A stretch of 64,000 bases of DNA from Capnocytophaga canimorsus (GCF_002302565.1 NZ_CP022382.1:1187001-1251000), one strand, 5' to 3'; counted from the stretch's first letter, positions 8,053-17,948 are shown. Translations and numbers: made by a program. The notes: generated by a model from the sequence alone, not told the origin.

Positions 8053-8580
8053 ATGAAGAAATTACTTATTGCATTTTTAATAATTCTCTCAACAGGTTGC
8101 AAAAACACTGAAAGTGCAGTAGTTTTTACCCCAGAGGCACTACAACAAGAAATATTTGACCCCGAGGGAAATCAAACTACCGTAGGTGAGGCTATCTCGC
8201 AATTCAAAGGAAATAAGATAGTTATCGACCTTTGGGCTTCGTGGTGCAGAGACTGTATTGTTTCTATGCCTGAAATAGCTCAGTTACAGCAAAAATATCC
8301 TGAAGTCAAATTTTTATTCTTTTCTGTGGATGACAAACAGGAAAATTGGTTATATGCCCTTGAAAGTCATATGTATCCTAATAATGTAAAAGGAGAGCAA
8401 TATTTTTTCAACACGGGTTGGAAACGCCCTAAAAGCCCCGATTCTAAGGAAAACAACTTTATCAAATTCGCAAAATTAGATTGGATACCCCGATATATGG
8501 TGCTTGATTCTAACGGAAAAATCATCAATTTTTACGCAAAATCGGTTGACGACCCTCATTTTTTAGAGGCTTTAAAGTAA
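8053..8580 (+). CDS. TlpA-like thioredoxin-fold lipoprotein
   Basis: From the ATG at 8053 the 175-residue protein has a lipoprotein signal peptide ending in LSTGC (lipidated Cys16). The upstream part of the open frame (from 8020) would hide this signal, so 8053 is preferred. A thioredoxin fold follows with IDLWASWCRDCIVSMPEI, giving a CxxC pair at Cys65 and Cys68, as in TlpA/ResA-type periplasmic thiol-disulfide reductases. These supply electrons for cytochrome c maturation or envelope disulfide reduction. The conserved cis-proline region is seen in WIPRYMVLDSNG. It is followed after 17 bases by murB on the same strand, so the two may share a transcript. Confidence 0.85.
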   Translation: MKKLLIAFLIILSTGCKNTESAVVFTPEALQQEIFDPEGNQTTVGEAISQFKGNKIVIDLWASWCRDCIVSMPEIAQLQQKYPEVKFLFFSVDDKQENWLYALESHMYPNNVKGEQYFFNTGWKRPKSPDSKENNFIKFAKLDWIPRYMVLDSNGKIINFYAKSVDDPHFLEALK

Positions 8581-8597
8581 AATATCCTATCCAAACT

Positions 8598-9608
8598 ATG
8601 AATATTTTAAAAAACATTTCCTTAAAACCTTACAATTCCTTTGGTATTGATGTTATTGCTGAAACTTTCGTTGAAATAACCTCTGAAGCCGATTTAAAAC
8701 AAGCCTTGAAGCTGTTTCCCAAATGCTTTGTATTAGGAGGCGGGAGTAATATGTTGCTTACCAAAGACATAGCAATACCCGTACTTCATATTCAAAACAA
8801 AGGAATTTCTATCATAAAAGAAGATAGTGATTTTATTTGGATAAAAGCCGAAGCTGGTGAAAATTGGCATAAATTCGTGCTTTTTTGCATAGAAAAAGGC
8901 TATGGCGGATTGGAAAATCTTGCTCTAATTCCTGGAAATGTGGGTACTACTCCTGTACAAAACATCGGTGCTTACGGAGTTGAGATTAAAGATGTGATGG
9001 AAAGTTGCCAAGCCATAAACACACAAAATCTTGAAAATAAAACATTTACCAACTCTGATTGTCATTTTGCTTATCGAGAATCCATTTTTAAAACCACCGA
9101 AAAGGGCAATTACATCATCACTTCCGTAACATTTAAACTTACTAAGCAAAACCACATTTTAAACATTCATTACGGCGACATCCAAAAAGTACTTGCTGAA
9201 AAAGGCATCTCCTCTCCTACTCCTTCAGAAATCGCTCAAGCCGTAATGACCATACGAAAACAAAAATTACCCGACCCTAAAACACTGGGCAACAGTGGTA
9301 GTTTTTTCAAAAATCCGATTGTAAACCAAGCCCTTGCCGAACAAATACGCAATCAGTACCCTCAATTGCCTTACTATGAAATGCCAGAGGCACGCGTAAA
9401 AATTCCTGCTGGATGGCTCATTGAAACTTGTGGACTTAAGGGATATCGACAAGGTGATGCAGGAGTACATAAAAATCAAGCCTTAGTTTTAGTTAATTAC
9501 GGAAAAGCTTCAGGAACAGATATTTGGAATTTAGCTACAACAATTCAACAAAAGGTAAAAAATACCTTCGGTATTGATATTGAACCCGAAGTAAACGTAT
9601 TTATGTAA
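8598..9608 (+). CDS. murB: UDP-N-acetylenolpyruvoylglucosamine reductase
   Basis: MurB reduces UDP-GlcNAc-enolpyruvate to UDP-MurNAc with NADPH and FAD, the second committed step of peptidoglycan precursor synthesis. The 336-residue protein carries LGGGSNMLL (FAD pyrophosphate binding, ~47-55), the IPGNVGTTPVQNIGAYG block, the type I insertion with YRESIFK, and GNSGSFFKNP with the active-site serine near residue 230. The long C-terminal domain with RVKIPAGWLIE is characteristic of the type I enzyme of E. coli. The stop is one base from the convergent mutS stop, so both genes share their 3' boundary. Confidence 0.96.
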   Translation: MNILKNISLKPYNSFGIDVIAETFVEITSEADLKQALKLFPKCFVLGGGSNMLLTKDIAIPVLHIQNKGISIIKEDSDFIWIKAEAGENWHKFVLFCIEKGYGGLENLALIPGNVGTTPVQNIGAYGVEIKDVMESCQAINTQNLENKTFTNSDCHFAYRESIFKTTEKGNYIITSVTFKLTKQNHILNIHYGDIQKVLAEKGISSPTPSEIAQAVMTIRKQKLPDPKTLGNSGSFFKNPIVNQALAEQIRNQYPQLPYYEMPEARVKIPAGWLIETCGLKGYRQGDAGVHKNQALVLVNYGKASGTDIWNLATTIQQKVKNTFGIDIEPEVNVFM

Positions 9609-9609
9609 G

Positions 9610-12210
9610 TCACTCCTTATCAATTAGTTTTTTAATTTGATTAAGTTTCATCAGTGCCTCAACGGGGGTTAATGTATTGATATCCAACTGCAAAATCTCT
9701 GACTTTATTTCTTCCAGAAGTGGGTCGTCCATATTGAAAAAGCTAAGTTGCATTTCTTTTTGAGCTGATTTTAACTTTTGTGAAGTATCTTCCGAAGCGT
9801 GTGAACTTTCCAGTTTTTTGAGCATTTTATTGGCCTTCTGAATAACAAATTGAGGCATTCCTGCCATTTTTGCTACGTGAATACCAAAACTATGAGCAGA
9901 ACCCCCTGAGACTAACTTTCGGATAAACAATACATTATCCTTAGTTTCTTTGACTGAAACGTTGAAGTTTTTAATCCGATCGAAACTATCAGTCATTTCA
10001 TTAAGTTCGTGGTAATGTGTTGCAAATAAGGTTTTTGCCTTTGATGGATGTTCGTGCAAATATTCAGCTATTGCCCAAGCGATGGAAATTCCGTCGTAAG
10101 TACTTGTTCCTCTGCCTATTTCATCAAGTAAAACCAAACTTCGTTCTGATATGTTATTCAAAATCAGGGCTGCTTCGTTCATTTCAACCATAAAAGTTGA
10201 TTCTCCCATTGAAATATTATCACTAGCCCCAACACGCGTAAAAATCTTATCCACAATGCCTATTCGTGCTGAATCTGCTGGAACAAAACTTCCAATCTGT
10301 GCCAACAAAACAATGAGTGCCGTCTGACGCAAAATCGCAGATTTACCTGACATATTGGGTCCTGTAATCATTATAATTTGCTGTGAATCACGGTCAAGAT
10401 ATACATCATTGGCGATATAAGGAACGCCCACAGGCAATTGTTTTTCAATAACAGGATGCCTTCCGTCTTTAATATCTAAAACAAACGATTCGTCCATTTC
10501 AGGGCGATTGTAATTATTTTCAAGAGCAAGTGAGGCAAATCCGCAGAGGCAATCCAACTGACCAATAAGCATCGCATTTTGCTGTACCTGAGGGATATAA
10601 TTTCCTATAGAAATAATCAATTCGGCAAAAATAGCTTGTTCAAGTTGTGCTATTTTCTCTTCTGCTCCTAAAATTTTAGCTTCGTAAGTTTTTAATTCCT
10701 CCGTGATGTATCGTTCGGCATTGACGAGAGTTTGTTTACGAATCCAATCTTGCGGAACCTTGTCTTTGTGCGTGTTACGAACCTCAATATAATATCCGTG
10801 AACATTGTTATAATCAATTTTTAAAGACGAAATTCCAGTTTTTTCGGTCTCCCTTTTGAGCATCTCGTCCAAATAGGCTTTCCCTGAAACAGAAAGTTTG
10901 CGAAGTTCGTCCAATTCCGCAGAAACTCCTTCCTTTATAGCATTTCCTTTCAGAATATTGACCGGAGCTTCCTCATTAAGCGTTACGGCAATCTGATTAC
11001 AAAGCTCTTCACACGAATGCAATTTATCGGCTAAAGCATTCAAATCGTGATTTTTAGCTTGATCGCATATTTCTTTTATCGGAGAAATCATTTCCAGTGA
11101 ATTTTTCAGCTGAACGACCTCACGAGGCGTAATCTTTCCTGTCGCAACCTTTGAAATAAGTCGCTCAATATCACTTATTTTTGAAATATGCTCTTTAATT
11201 TTTTGCAACACATCAATATGTCCCATAAAGTGCGAAACCACCTCGTGACGTTGCTTTATTTTGGCAATATCCTTCAACGGAAGTGCTAACCAGCGTTTTA
11301 AGGTTCGGCTACCCATTGCAGAAATCGTTTTGTCGATGACGTCCAAAAGGGTTACCGATTGGCTGGAAGTTCCTGTATAAAGCTCCAAATTGCGAATAGT
11401 GAACTTATCCAACCATACGTAAGCATCTTCCACAATCCGCTGAATGGAAGTAATATGTTGTAATTTATTATGTTGTGTTTCAGACAGATAATAAAGAATA
11501 GAACCCGCAGCCAATAAAGATTCTGTTAGTTCCTCTACGCCAAATCCTTTTAATGAATTAGTTTGAAAATGTTGCGTTAGAATTTGACGAGCGTAATCCT
11601 CCTTGTACACCCAATCTTCTAAAAAGAAAAGATGAAAATCATCACCAAAGCTTTCTGTAAACTCTTTTTTTTGCTTTTTCGCCACCAGAACTTCGCTGGG
11701 CTTGAAGTTTTGTAATAGCTTATCAATGTTAGCTTTATCTCCTTGTGCTACCAAAAATTCACCTGTGGAAATATCCAGAAAACTGACTCCGTTTATATTT
11801 TTTGTAAACCATACGGAAGCCAAAAAGTTGTTCGATTTTGAATGAAGAATATCATCATTTAAAGCCACACCAGGGGTAACCAATTCAGTAACACCGCGTT
11901 TCACGATGCCTTTCACAGTTTTAGGGTCTTCAAGTTGGTCGCAAATTGCAACTCTGTAACCTGCCTTGACTAATTTTGGCAAATAGTTGTTTATTGAATG
12001 ATGCGGAAACCCAGCAAGTTCCGTGCGTTCACTACCATTATTTCGGTTGGTAAGCACAATATCAAGCACTTGGGCAGCCTTTACAGCGTCCTCACCAAAC
12101 GTTTCATAAAAATCCCCCACCCTGAAAAGCAACAACGCATCAGGATATTTTGCTTTAATCTGATTGTATTGCTTCATTAAGGGAGTTTCTTTCTTAGTCT
12201 GCTTTGCCAC
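9610..12210 (-). CDS. mutS: DNA mismatch repair protein MutS
   Basis: MutS (866 residues, normal length for MutS1) recognises mismatches as a dimer and recruits MutL. The N-terminal mismatch domain starts [20 protein letters not shown] and contains the wedge motif [14 protein letters not shown] (Phe-x-Glu inside GDFYETF). Connector, lever and clamp domains follow. The ATPase has Walker [12 protein letters not shown] near residue 615, the SxxS-type signature ESTFMVEM, Walker [16 protein letters not shown] and the His-containing ATHYHEL. The C-terminus holds the expected short helix-turn-helix. A plausible minus-strand promoter lies 29-58 bases upstream. It is a convergent neighbour of murB. 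Confidence 0.97.
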   Translation of the reverse strand: MAKQTKKETPLMKQYNQIKAKYPDALLLFRVGDFYETFGEDAVKAAQVLDIVLTNRNNGSERTELAGFPHHSINNYLPKLVKAGYRVAICDQLEDPKTVKGIVKRGVTELVTPGVALNDDILHSKSNNFLASVWFTKNINGVSFLDISTGEFLVAQGDKANIDKLLQNFKPSEVLVAKKQKKEFTESFGDDFHLFFLEDWVYKEDYARQILTQHFQTNSLKGFGVEELTESLLAAGSILYYLSETQHNKLQHITSIQRIVEDAYVWLDKFTIRNLELYTGTSSQSVTLLDVIDKTISAMGSRTLKRWLALPLKDIAKIKQRHEVVSHFMGHIDVLQKIKEHISKISDIERLISKVATGKITPREVVQLKNSLEMISPIKEICDQAKNHDLNALADKLHSCEELCNQIAVTLNEEAPVNILKGNAIKEGVSAELDELRKLSVSGKAYLDEMLKRETEKTGISSLKIDYNNVHGYYIEVRNTHKDKVPQDWIRKQTLVNAERYITEELKTYEAKILGAEEKIAQLEQAIFAELIISIGNYIPQVQQNAMLIGQLDCLCGFASLALENNYNRPEMDESFVLDIKDGRHPVIEKQLPVGVPYIANDVYLDRDSQQIIMITGPNMSGKSAILRQTALIVLLAQIGSFVPADSARIGIVDKIFTRVGASDNISMGESTFMVEMNEAALILNNISERSLVLLDEIGRGTSTYDGISIAWAIAEYLHEHPSKAKTLFATHYHELNEMTDSFDRIKNFNVSVKETKDNVLFIRKLVSGGSAHSFGIHVAKMAGMPQFVIQKANKMLKKLESSHASEDTSQKLKSAQKEMQLSFFNMDDPLLEEIKSEILQLDINTLTPVEALMKLNQIKKLIDKE

Positions 12211-12238
12211 TGTGTTTTTGTTTATGTTTTTACTTTTG

Positions 12239-12268
12239 CGAAGATAACATATTTATTTGCATTTCAAA
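12239..12268 (-). promoter_or_regulatory. Probable mutS promoter
   Basis: On the minus strand TTTG (12268-12265) and TATCTTCG (12246-12239) lie 18 bases apart; the -7 element has one mismatch to TAnnTTTG. It is 29 bases upstream of the mutS start. Confidence 0.45.
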
Positions 12269-12347
12269 AAAGACAAAAAACCAAAAAGATGAAATCATCA
12301 CGCTTTAGAGCAAAATTGTTTTTTTAGATTATGTATATTTTTGAGAT

Positions 12348-14276
12348 TTATTTGTTTAAATATTTTTCAGGAATATATTTTTCGCCTTTCAAATCAATGA
12401 AGTATTGATAATCATCTTGATATACGAGAATGTATAGTGTTGCTTTTGTTCTGTTTTCAGTGTTTTGTATGTCAATTTCTTCTTTTGAGGTATGTCTGAA
12501 ATCTACAAAATGTAGCTGCTTTTGAGGTTCGATAACCCATTGCATTGTGGTAAGGTCAATAACTCCCATTGTATTATTTATAGATTCTGCAATGGCGTAT
12601 CCTAATCGTTTTTTCTTTATTTCCTTGATAAACAGAGTTTTTGTATCACCCGAAATACTCGTAAAATGGCTGTATTCTTCTCCTTTTTTCTTGGTCAGAA
12701 ACCAAATATTATCTTTTGCATACGTATTTTGCTCAATCGTTTCGTATTCAAACTCAAATGGAGACAAAATTTCTTCTTTTTTATCAATAATTCCCATCAT
12801 AGGATTTTCTTTTGATAACTTTCGAGCTAAAACATAGGTATTTCCGTTATGAGTAATAATATCAACATATTCAAAATTCTTGTTGTTGGGAGTTACTCTT
12901 TTAGGTTTTTCTGAAGTATATGCAGTGGTTACATCTGCATCAATAACTTTTGAAAACAAATCATCTTTTTCAATACGTTTCAGTTCCAAACCACTTGTAG
13001 GGTGATATTCAAACTCAAAAAAATCATTGAGAGAATAAAGTTGCCCTTTAATTTTGGGAGTAGAAAGTTCATCTTGTATTAGGATTGGACTGCCTGAAGG
13101 CGGAACGATTTCTTGCATTGTTTCTGCATCAATGTATCCTGTGTCAAATCCTCGTTGGAAATACAAAATATTGCCAATGGTGTTCGCATCGTAGTCTTTG
13201 AAGAAGTCTTTTATCTTATTTTGGGCAAATGCTTCTGCAGTTAGGTTTTCTTCTTGGTTGTCAAACTCTTTCGGAAGGAATTTTTTTCCGCTGAAGTCCA
13301 TATAAAAACTTTTTGAATAGCTATCTGTACTTATCAGAACATGATATTTTGCCCGATTTTTAATATCGTGCCGATTAACCTTCTTGTCAGTTTCTATAAT
13401 TAAGTCTTTGAAAACCAATTTGTCTTGTGGAGGGATAACCCATTGCATTGTAGCCCAATCCAAAACACCATTTTTTTCATTGATAGGGTGCTTTGTTATT
13501 CCATAACCAAAGATTTCTGTTGAGATAGAGCCATTATCTGGAACTTGATTCTTCAATTTTTCTTCTCCTGACATATTGATAAAACTCATCACTCTATTCT
13601 TACTCATTGACAAGTCTTGAACTTTAAGCCAAACGTCATTTTCATTGGAAGCATATTTGTTTACATCAATCCACGAATGTTTGTAATTAAAATGCTCTGA
13701 AATATTACCTTGTTGGTCTATGATAGCATACAAATATCCATCATCAACTTTTTTACATACAATTAAATAGTATTTTCCTTTATACTTAAAAACATCATTA
13801 TCTCCAAAATAGTTACAACTTTCATATTCTTTGGCGAAAAATACAGTTCTGTTTTTTATCTGAAACCCCTTTGCTAACTTGTCCGAAGACACAAATTCAT
13901 ATTTTGGTTTCTTATGAGGAGGAGAATGTAAAACACAACTGTAATTTATTTCTTCTTTAGTTGAAATTTTCCAGTTTTTATCTACCGAAAATGTATAATA
14001 ATGCTCATCAAATGCACTATAAATCACTTTTCCTCTAATCGGAGAAAAACTTTCAATGTAAATACTGGTGGTATGAATTGGCTTAACGAGGGTTTGCATC
14101 GTTTTCCTATTCATAAGTCCTAATTTTCTATCCACATAAAAGGGAAGAATATCATTGGGATTTGTATTTTTACAATTGGTAAAAAGTTCCTCAAGTTCTT
14201 TGCGTACCTCTTCCTCCGTTTGTGAAAAACCGCAGAATGAAGTTAAAAACAAAATTATTAAATATACCTTCTTCAT
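12348..14276 (-). CDS. Secreted protein with repeated TMQ-V-x-P motifs (unknown function)
   Basis: I do not recognise a named family. The 642-residue product has a clear signal peptide (KKVYLIILFLTSFCGFSQ, cleavage after Q19 or so). It contains four internal repeats with the pattern G-[LVI]-[MDI]-x-x-TMQ-x-[LIV]-V-x-P: GLMNRKTMQTLVKP near 53, GVLDWATMQWVIPP near 265, GYIDAETMQEIVPP near 380 and GVIDLTTMQWVIEP near 575. Spacers between them are beta-rich and include YYFxDFSGKKFLPKEF-like and YFIDLKGEKYIPEKY blocks, so the chain looks like two related halves. The pattern resembles WG-repeat (KWG leptospira) proteins in outline. No type IX sorting domain is visible at the C-terminus. It lies alone between mutS and trpS. 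Confidence 0.6.
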   Translation of the reverse strand: MKKVYLIILFLTSFCGFSQTEEEVRKELEELFTNCKNTNPNDILPFYVDRKLGLMNRKTMQTLVKPIHTTSIYIESFSPIRGKVIYSAFDEHYYTFSVDKNWKISTKEEINYSCVLHSPPHKKPKYEFVSSDKLAKGFQIKNRTVFFAKEYESCNYFGDNDVFKYKGKYYLIVCKKVDDGYLYAIIDQQGNISEHFNYKHSWIDVNKYASNENDVWLKVQDLSMSKNRVMSFINMSGEEKLKNQVPDNGSISTEIFGYGITKHPINEKNGVLDWATMQWVIPPQDKLVFKDLIIETDKKVNRHDIKNRAKYHVLISTDSYSKSFYMDFSGKKFLPKEFDNQEENLTAEAFAQNKIKDFFKDYDANTIGNILYFQRGFDTGYIDAETMQEIVPPSGSPILIQDELSTPKIKGQLYSLNDFFEFEYHPTSGLELKRIEKDDLFSKVIDADVTTAYTSEKPKRVTPNNKNFEYVDIITHNGNTYVLARKLSKENPMMGIIDKKEEILSPFEFEYETIEQNTYAKDNIWFLTKKKGEEYSHFTSISGDTKTLFIKEIKKKRLGYAIAESINNTMGVIDLTTMQWVIEPQKQLHFVDFRHTSKEEIDIQNTENRTKATLYILVYQDDYQYFIDLKGEKYIPEKYLNK

Positions 14277-14305
14277 AGTTGTTTGTTTTGTTTTTATGTA
14301 GTTGT

Positions 14306-14389
14306 CCCACAGATTATAAGGATTATTACGGATTTTTTATATCTGGTTTGTTATAATTTTTTTCTGTGTAAATCTGTGTTATCTGTGGG
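14306..14389. repeat. Inverted repeat with CCCACAGAT / ATCTGTGGG ends
   Basis: CCCACAGAT at 14306-14314 and ATCTGTGGG at 14381-14389 are a perfect 9-bp pair; the interior contains further CACAGATT/ACGGATT-like pieces (AAATCTGTGTT on the right arm). It fills the gap between trpS and the secreted repeat protein. Such CACAGATT-rich inverted repeats are interspersed elements in many Bacteroidota; that identity is from memory, not from a search. Confidence 0.6.
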
Positions 14390-14402
14390 AAAGTATTTCA
14401 AT

Positions 14403-15371
14403 TTAGTATCCTACTTTTTTACGAACTCTTTTGAGTACTTCATTGGCTGTTTTCTGGGCTTTTAAGGCCCCTTCTTGTAGTATTTTGTCTAATTCGTCCA
14501 AATTTTCCATATAATAGTTGAATTTTTGGCGAGGTTCAGCAAATTTTTCCAACATAAGTTCGAAAAGAGCTTGTTTGGCGTGTCCGTAGCCATAGTTTCC
14601 TGCTAAATAATTGTTTCTCATCTGTTGTGTTTGCTCTTCAGATGCGATTAATTTATACAAAGCAAAAACATTGCACGTTTCCGGATTTTTAGGTTCTTCT
14701 AATGGAGTGCTATCGGTTTGTATCGCCATTACTTGTTTGCGGAGTTGTTTTTCAGGAAGAAAAATATTGATAAAATTGTTTCGTGATTTACTCATCTTTT
14801 CTCCGTCTGTTCCTGGGATTATCATTATGCGTTCCTCAATTTTAGCCTGAGGAAGTACAAAAGTTTCTCCCATTTGATGGTTAAATCGGGAAGCTACATC
14901 TCTTGCCATTTCAAGATGTTGTAATTGATCTTTTCCAACAGGTACTATTTCTGCATCATAAAGTAAAATGTCGGCAGCCATCAACATAGGATAAGTGAAA
15001 AGCCCTGTATTGACGTCTTCCAAGCGGTCTGCTTTATCCTTGAACGAATGTGCTAGTGTAAGTCGTTGATATGGGAAAAAACAACTCAAATACCAAGTGA
15101 GTTCTGCTGTTTGAGGGACATCACTTTGACGATAAAAAACAATCCGATTGTAGTCCAACCCAAATGCTAACCACGTAGCAGCAACGCTATAGGTGTTGGA
15201 GCGAAGTTCTTCGCCATTTTTGATTTGTGTAAGTGAATGCATATCAGCAATAAACAAAAAAGAATCGTTTTGAGGATTCTGTGCCATTTGTATTGCGGGT
15301 ATGATAGCTCCTAAAATATTTCCTAAGTGTGGAGTTCCTGTACTTTGTATGCCTGTTAATATCCTTGCCAT
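14403..15371 (-). CDS. trpS: Tryptophanyl-tRNA synthetase
   Basis: TrpRS charges tRNA-Trp. The 322-residue length is typical of bacterial class Ic TrpRS. The ATP-binding HIGH-type motif is TGTPHLGNILGAI (residues ~11-23), and the KMSKS loop is intact in DGEKMSKSRNNF near residue 198. The GxDQxxH-like segment appears as PVGKDQLQHLEMARDVA. No T-box or leader peptide was visible upstream. It is a leftward single gene downstream of the sufC terminator. Confidence 0.96.
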   Translation of the reverse strand: MARILTGIQSTGTPHLGNILGAIIPAIQMAQNPQNDSFLFIADMHSLTQIKNGEELRSNTYSVAATWLAFGLDYNRIVFYRQSDVPQTAELTWYLSCFFPYQRLTLAHSFKDKADRLEDVNTGLFTYPMLMAADILLYDAEIVPVGKDQLQHLEMARDVASRFNHQMGETFVLPQAKIEERIMIIPGTDGEKMSKSRNNFINIFLPEKQLRKQVMAIQTDSTPLEEPKNPETCNVFALYKLIASEEQTQQMRNNYLAGNYGYGHAKQALFELMLEKFAEPRQKFNYYMENLDELDKILQEGALKAQKTANEVLKRVRKKVGY

Positions 15372-15537
15372 ATTACTATTTTTAATCGTTTTTTATTCTT
15401 TTTGATTCATCTTCAGAAAAGCCAAAATTACAAAAACATTTTTATACTTATCAATTTAAACTTCGCTTTAATGCCCCCTTCAAATTACACTTCTTCAAAT
15501 CAATTTGTTTTAATGCTCGAATATGTTATCAAAAAGC

Positions 15538-15569
15538 AAAAGGTTTAAAGCAAACGCTTTAAACCTTTT
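15538..15569 (-). terminator. Intrinsic terminator after sufC
   Basis: A perfect 14-bp inverted repeat (AAAAGGTTTAAAGC at 15538-15551, GCTTTAAACCTTTT at 15556-15569) with a 4-base AAAC loop lies 17 bases after the sufC stop. On the minus strand it is followed by TTTTGCTTTTTG, giving a U-rich end. Confidence 0.85.
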
Positions 15570-15585
15570 GTTATTTGATTTGTTT

Positions 15586-16323
15586 TTATTTCAGCCAATC
15601 ATAGCCTTTTTCTTCAAGTTCGAGAGCGAGTTCTTTTCCGCCCGACTTCACGATTTTTCCATCGGCAAGTACGTGAACATAATCCGGAACGATGTACTCC
15701 AACAAACGCTGATAGTGTGTGATAACAATTACCGCATTGTTTTGGTTTTTTAGTTTGTTTACTCCGTTTGCCACGATACGAAGAGCGTCGATATCCAATC
15801 CGGAGTCTGTTTCGTCCAATATCGCGACTTTTGGCTCAAGCATTGCCATTTGGAAGATTTCGTTACGTTTCTTTTCTCCCCCTGAAAAGCCTTCGTTAAG
15901 CGAACGAGATAAGAAATCTTTGTTGATTTCCAAAAGTTCAGCTTTCTCGCGGATTTTCTTTAGAAGTTCAGCCGCAGGCATTTCCTCTTCACCACGAGCT
16001 TTTCTCGCTTCGTTTACCGCAGTTTTTATGAAGTTTGTAACGGAAATTCCGGGGATTTCCACGGGATATTGAAAGGACATAAATATTCCCTTGTGAGCTC
16101 TTTCTTCGGGAGCGTCTTCCAAAATGCTTTCTCCTTCCAAAATGATGTCTCCCTCAGTAACTTCGAAGTTTTCATTGCCCGAAATCACTGCCGAAAGCGT
16201 GGATTTTCCTGCTCCGTTAGGTCCCATAATGGCGTGAACCTCACCTGCTTTTACATTCAGGTTGATGCCTTTTAAAATTTCTTTATCCTCCACAGAGGCG
16301 TGTAAGTTCTTTATCTCTAACAT
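15586..16323 (-). CDS. sufC: Fe-S cluster assembly ATPase SufC
   Basis: SufC is the ABC-type ATPase of the SufBCD scaffold that builds [Fe-S] clusters in the cytoplasm. The 245-residue protein has Walker A GPNGAGKSTLSAVI (35-48), the Q-loop FMSFQYPVEIPGIS, the ABC signature LNEGFSGGEKKRNEIFQM typical of SufC, Walker B VAILDETDSGLDIDAL and the H-switch VITHYQRLLEYI. All are intact. In most Flavobacteriia sufC directly follows sufB; here 2.9 kb containing two unrelated genes and repeat DNA separates them, and no sufD follows before trpS. It probably needs its own promoter or reads from the lipoprotein gene 33 bases upstream. Confidence 0.96.
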   Translation of the reverse strand: MLEIKNLHASVEDKEILKGINLNVKAGEVHAIMGPNGAGKSTLSAVISGNENFEVTEGDIILEGESILEDAPEERAHKGIFMSFQYPVEIPGISVTNFIKTAVNEARKARGEEEMPAAELLKKIREKAELLEINKDFLSRSLNEGFSGGEKKRNEIFQMAMLEPKVAILDETDSGLDIDALRIVANGVNKLKNQNNAVIVITHYQRLLEYIVPDYVHVLADGKIVKSGGKELALELEEKGYDWLK

Positions 16324-16356
16324 TTTATATATTGATTTTTTAATTTATTTTCTATT

Positions 16357-17757
16357 TTAATTTAGGTGTACTTCCACAGCAGCAGGGAATACTCTTTCAG
16401 GGTCAAAGAAAGTAGCACAGCTATTCACAAGGTGTTGAACATCAGACTGTAGCATTCCTTTAAAAACTTGTTTATTATTCACTACAACAGTGACTTCTTT
16501 GCTGAAATCTACCAAATTTTGGTTCAAATAAACAACAAATTTTCCTTTCTGCAAAGGAATATGCGTTTTTTGATATTTCGTGAATAAGTCCCAACGAGGA
16601 CTTCTTTCAATTCCCTTATAAGTAACTTCATCAACATTGATACTTACTTTGTTATCAACGATGTTCATCGTGTAACGTACGCGTTCTGCTCCACGTTCTT
16701 TGATGGCAATGTTGTAAAATCCTTTTCGGTAGATGCCGTCCATTGGGAAATCCTCCCAAACTACTTTTTTCGGGTGCGGATTACGTGTATATTGCTTTAG
16801 CCAAGGTGTCGTAGGGCGATAGTCTATTCCGTGTCCTGCATTAGGAATTAACTCAATATGATGTACAAATCCCTGAGGGTCTTCGGCTTTAAACTTTTCA
16901 AATTCTTCTTTTGCATATCGAGTAAATAAATCTCGATGAAACATATTATCTTTTGCCCCTGTTCGTAGTGAAAAAGCAATATTTCGGCAGTTTTCTACCG
17001 GAGCGTTGATAAGTGGTTCGCCTCCTGCCATCGGACCTGCCCCCGCCAAATAATCAGCATAAAAAGAAGCTAATCGCTGACTTCCGTAACCTCCTTCAGA
17101 TATTCCAAAAAAATACACTCTATTAGCGTCTACTTTCCCTGAAAGAAAAGCCAATCGGAGTAATTTCTCCCAAGCAAATTGTTTTGCCTTTTGCCACCAT
17201 CGATACAGTTCCCCTGTATTGGGAATTTGCGGAATGAAATAGGCAGATGGAGCATCTTCAAAGTGTCGTGCAAGAGTCTTTCCGTTAGCCCACTCCTTAT
17301 GTTTATCGCCCGAACCGTGCATATACACAAAAAGCGGATACCCTTTTTCAGGTTGATTGCCTTTGGAAGCCCAATAGAAAGGCATTGTAGCATTTGCCTC
17401 CAAGTTAACAGGAAGTTGCCAACGATTGCCTTGAGTAGCGTTGGTAAGAGGAGCTAAATCTCCTAACTTCTCTTCAGAAAAACTTTGGTTTGCTTCTTTC
17501 CAACTTTGCCAAATTTCTTGTTGCGTATGGGCTATTTCAGTAAGCGACAAGGTTTTCCCTTCTTGAAAAGACGTTGTTTTACCCAATAGGTGTTTTACGA
17601 AAAATTGTTTGACCTTTTCTTTGGATATATTCCCTTTTGGGGCTTCTTGCTCCGGCTTAGGGATTTCTTGCTCTTTCGGGGCTTCAGTATGTTCTGCTTT
17701 GCTACAAGATGTACTTACCAAAGCCCAAAGTGTGATGAATAAAAATGCTTGTTTCAT
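16357..17757 (-). CDS. Lipoprotein with alpha/beta-hydrolase (esterase-like) domain
   Basis: The 466-residue protein starts with a lipoprotein signal peptide (WALVSTSC, lipid Cys18), then a proline/glutamate-rich linker (~20-45). The central domain is an alpha/beta hydrolase: YPLFVYMHGSGD (140-151) is the oxyanion loop, FFGISEGGYGSQRL carries the nucleophile Ser220, and PNAGHGIDYRP near residue 313 gives the likely catalytic histidine. This resembles the polyhydroxybutyrate-depolymerase/Esterase-D-like group. A beta-sandwich-like tail follows with VDNKVSINVDEV and VYLNQNLVDFSKEVTVVVN. Substrate is unknown; it could be an envelope-attached esterase. It sits between sufB and sufC on the same strand, an unusual place for it. 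Confidence 0.7.
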   Translation of the reverse strand: MKQAFLFITLWALVSTSCSKAEHTEAPKEQEIPKPEQEAPKGNISKEKVKQFFVKHLLGKTTSFQEGKTLSLTEIAHTQQEIWQSWKEANQSFSEEKLGDLAPLTNATQGNRWQLPVNLEANATMPFYWASKGNQPEKGYPLFVYMHGSGDKHKEWANGKTLARHFEDAPSAYFIPQIPNTGELYRWWQKAKQFAWEKLLRLAFLSGKVDANRVYFFGISEGGYGSQRLASFYADYLAGAGPMAGGEPLINAPVENCRNIAFSLRTGAKDNMFHRDLFTRYAKEEFEKFKAEDPQGFVHHIELIPNAGHGIDYRPTTPWLKQYTRNPHPKKVVWEDFPMDGIYRKGFYNIAIKERGAERVRYTMNIVDNKVSINVDEVTYKGIERSPRWDLFTKYQKTHIPLQKGKFVVYLNQNLVDFSKEVTVVVNNKQVFKGMLQSDVQHLVNSCATFFDPERVFPAAVEVHLN

Positions 17758-17887
17758 AAATAGTTATATTTGTAACAGTAATTATATATCAGTTATTTTT
17801 GGTTTTATTTGATGTGTGATGTTGCCTTTTCTTGTTAGGAAAATAAATTATTTTTCAAATATGAGATGCAAAAATAGCGTATTTTTT

Positions 17888-17948
17888 TGTCAGGCTGAGC
17901 GAAGTCGAAGCCTATAACTATGGGGCTTCGACTTCGCTCAGCCTGACA
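17888..17948. repeat. Perfect 25-bp inverted repeat (interspersed hairpin element)
   Basis: Arms 17888-17912 and 17924-17948 are exact reverse complements (left arm starts TGTCAGGCTGAGCGAAGTCG) with an 11-base loop. GTCAGGCTGAGCG-AGTCGAAGCC elements are common dispersed hairpins in Flavobacteriia (established by memory of the group, not searched). It could also stop transcription from the coiled-coil gene toward the lipoprotein gene. Confidence 0.9.

Noticed and set aside
15372..15537. T-box or Trp leader for trpS
   Set aside because: No Trp-rich ORF, specifier loop or antiterminator sequence was found upstream of trpS.
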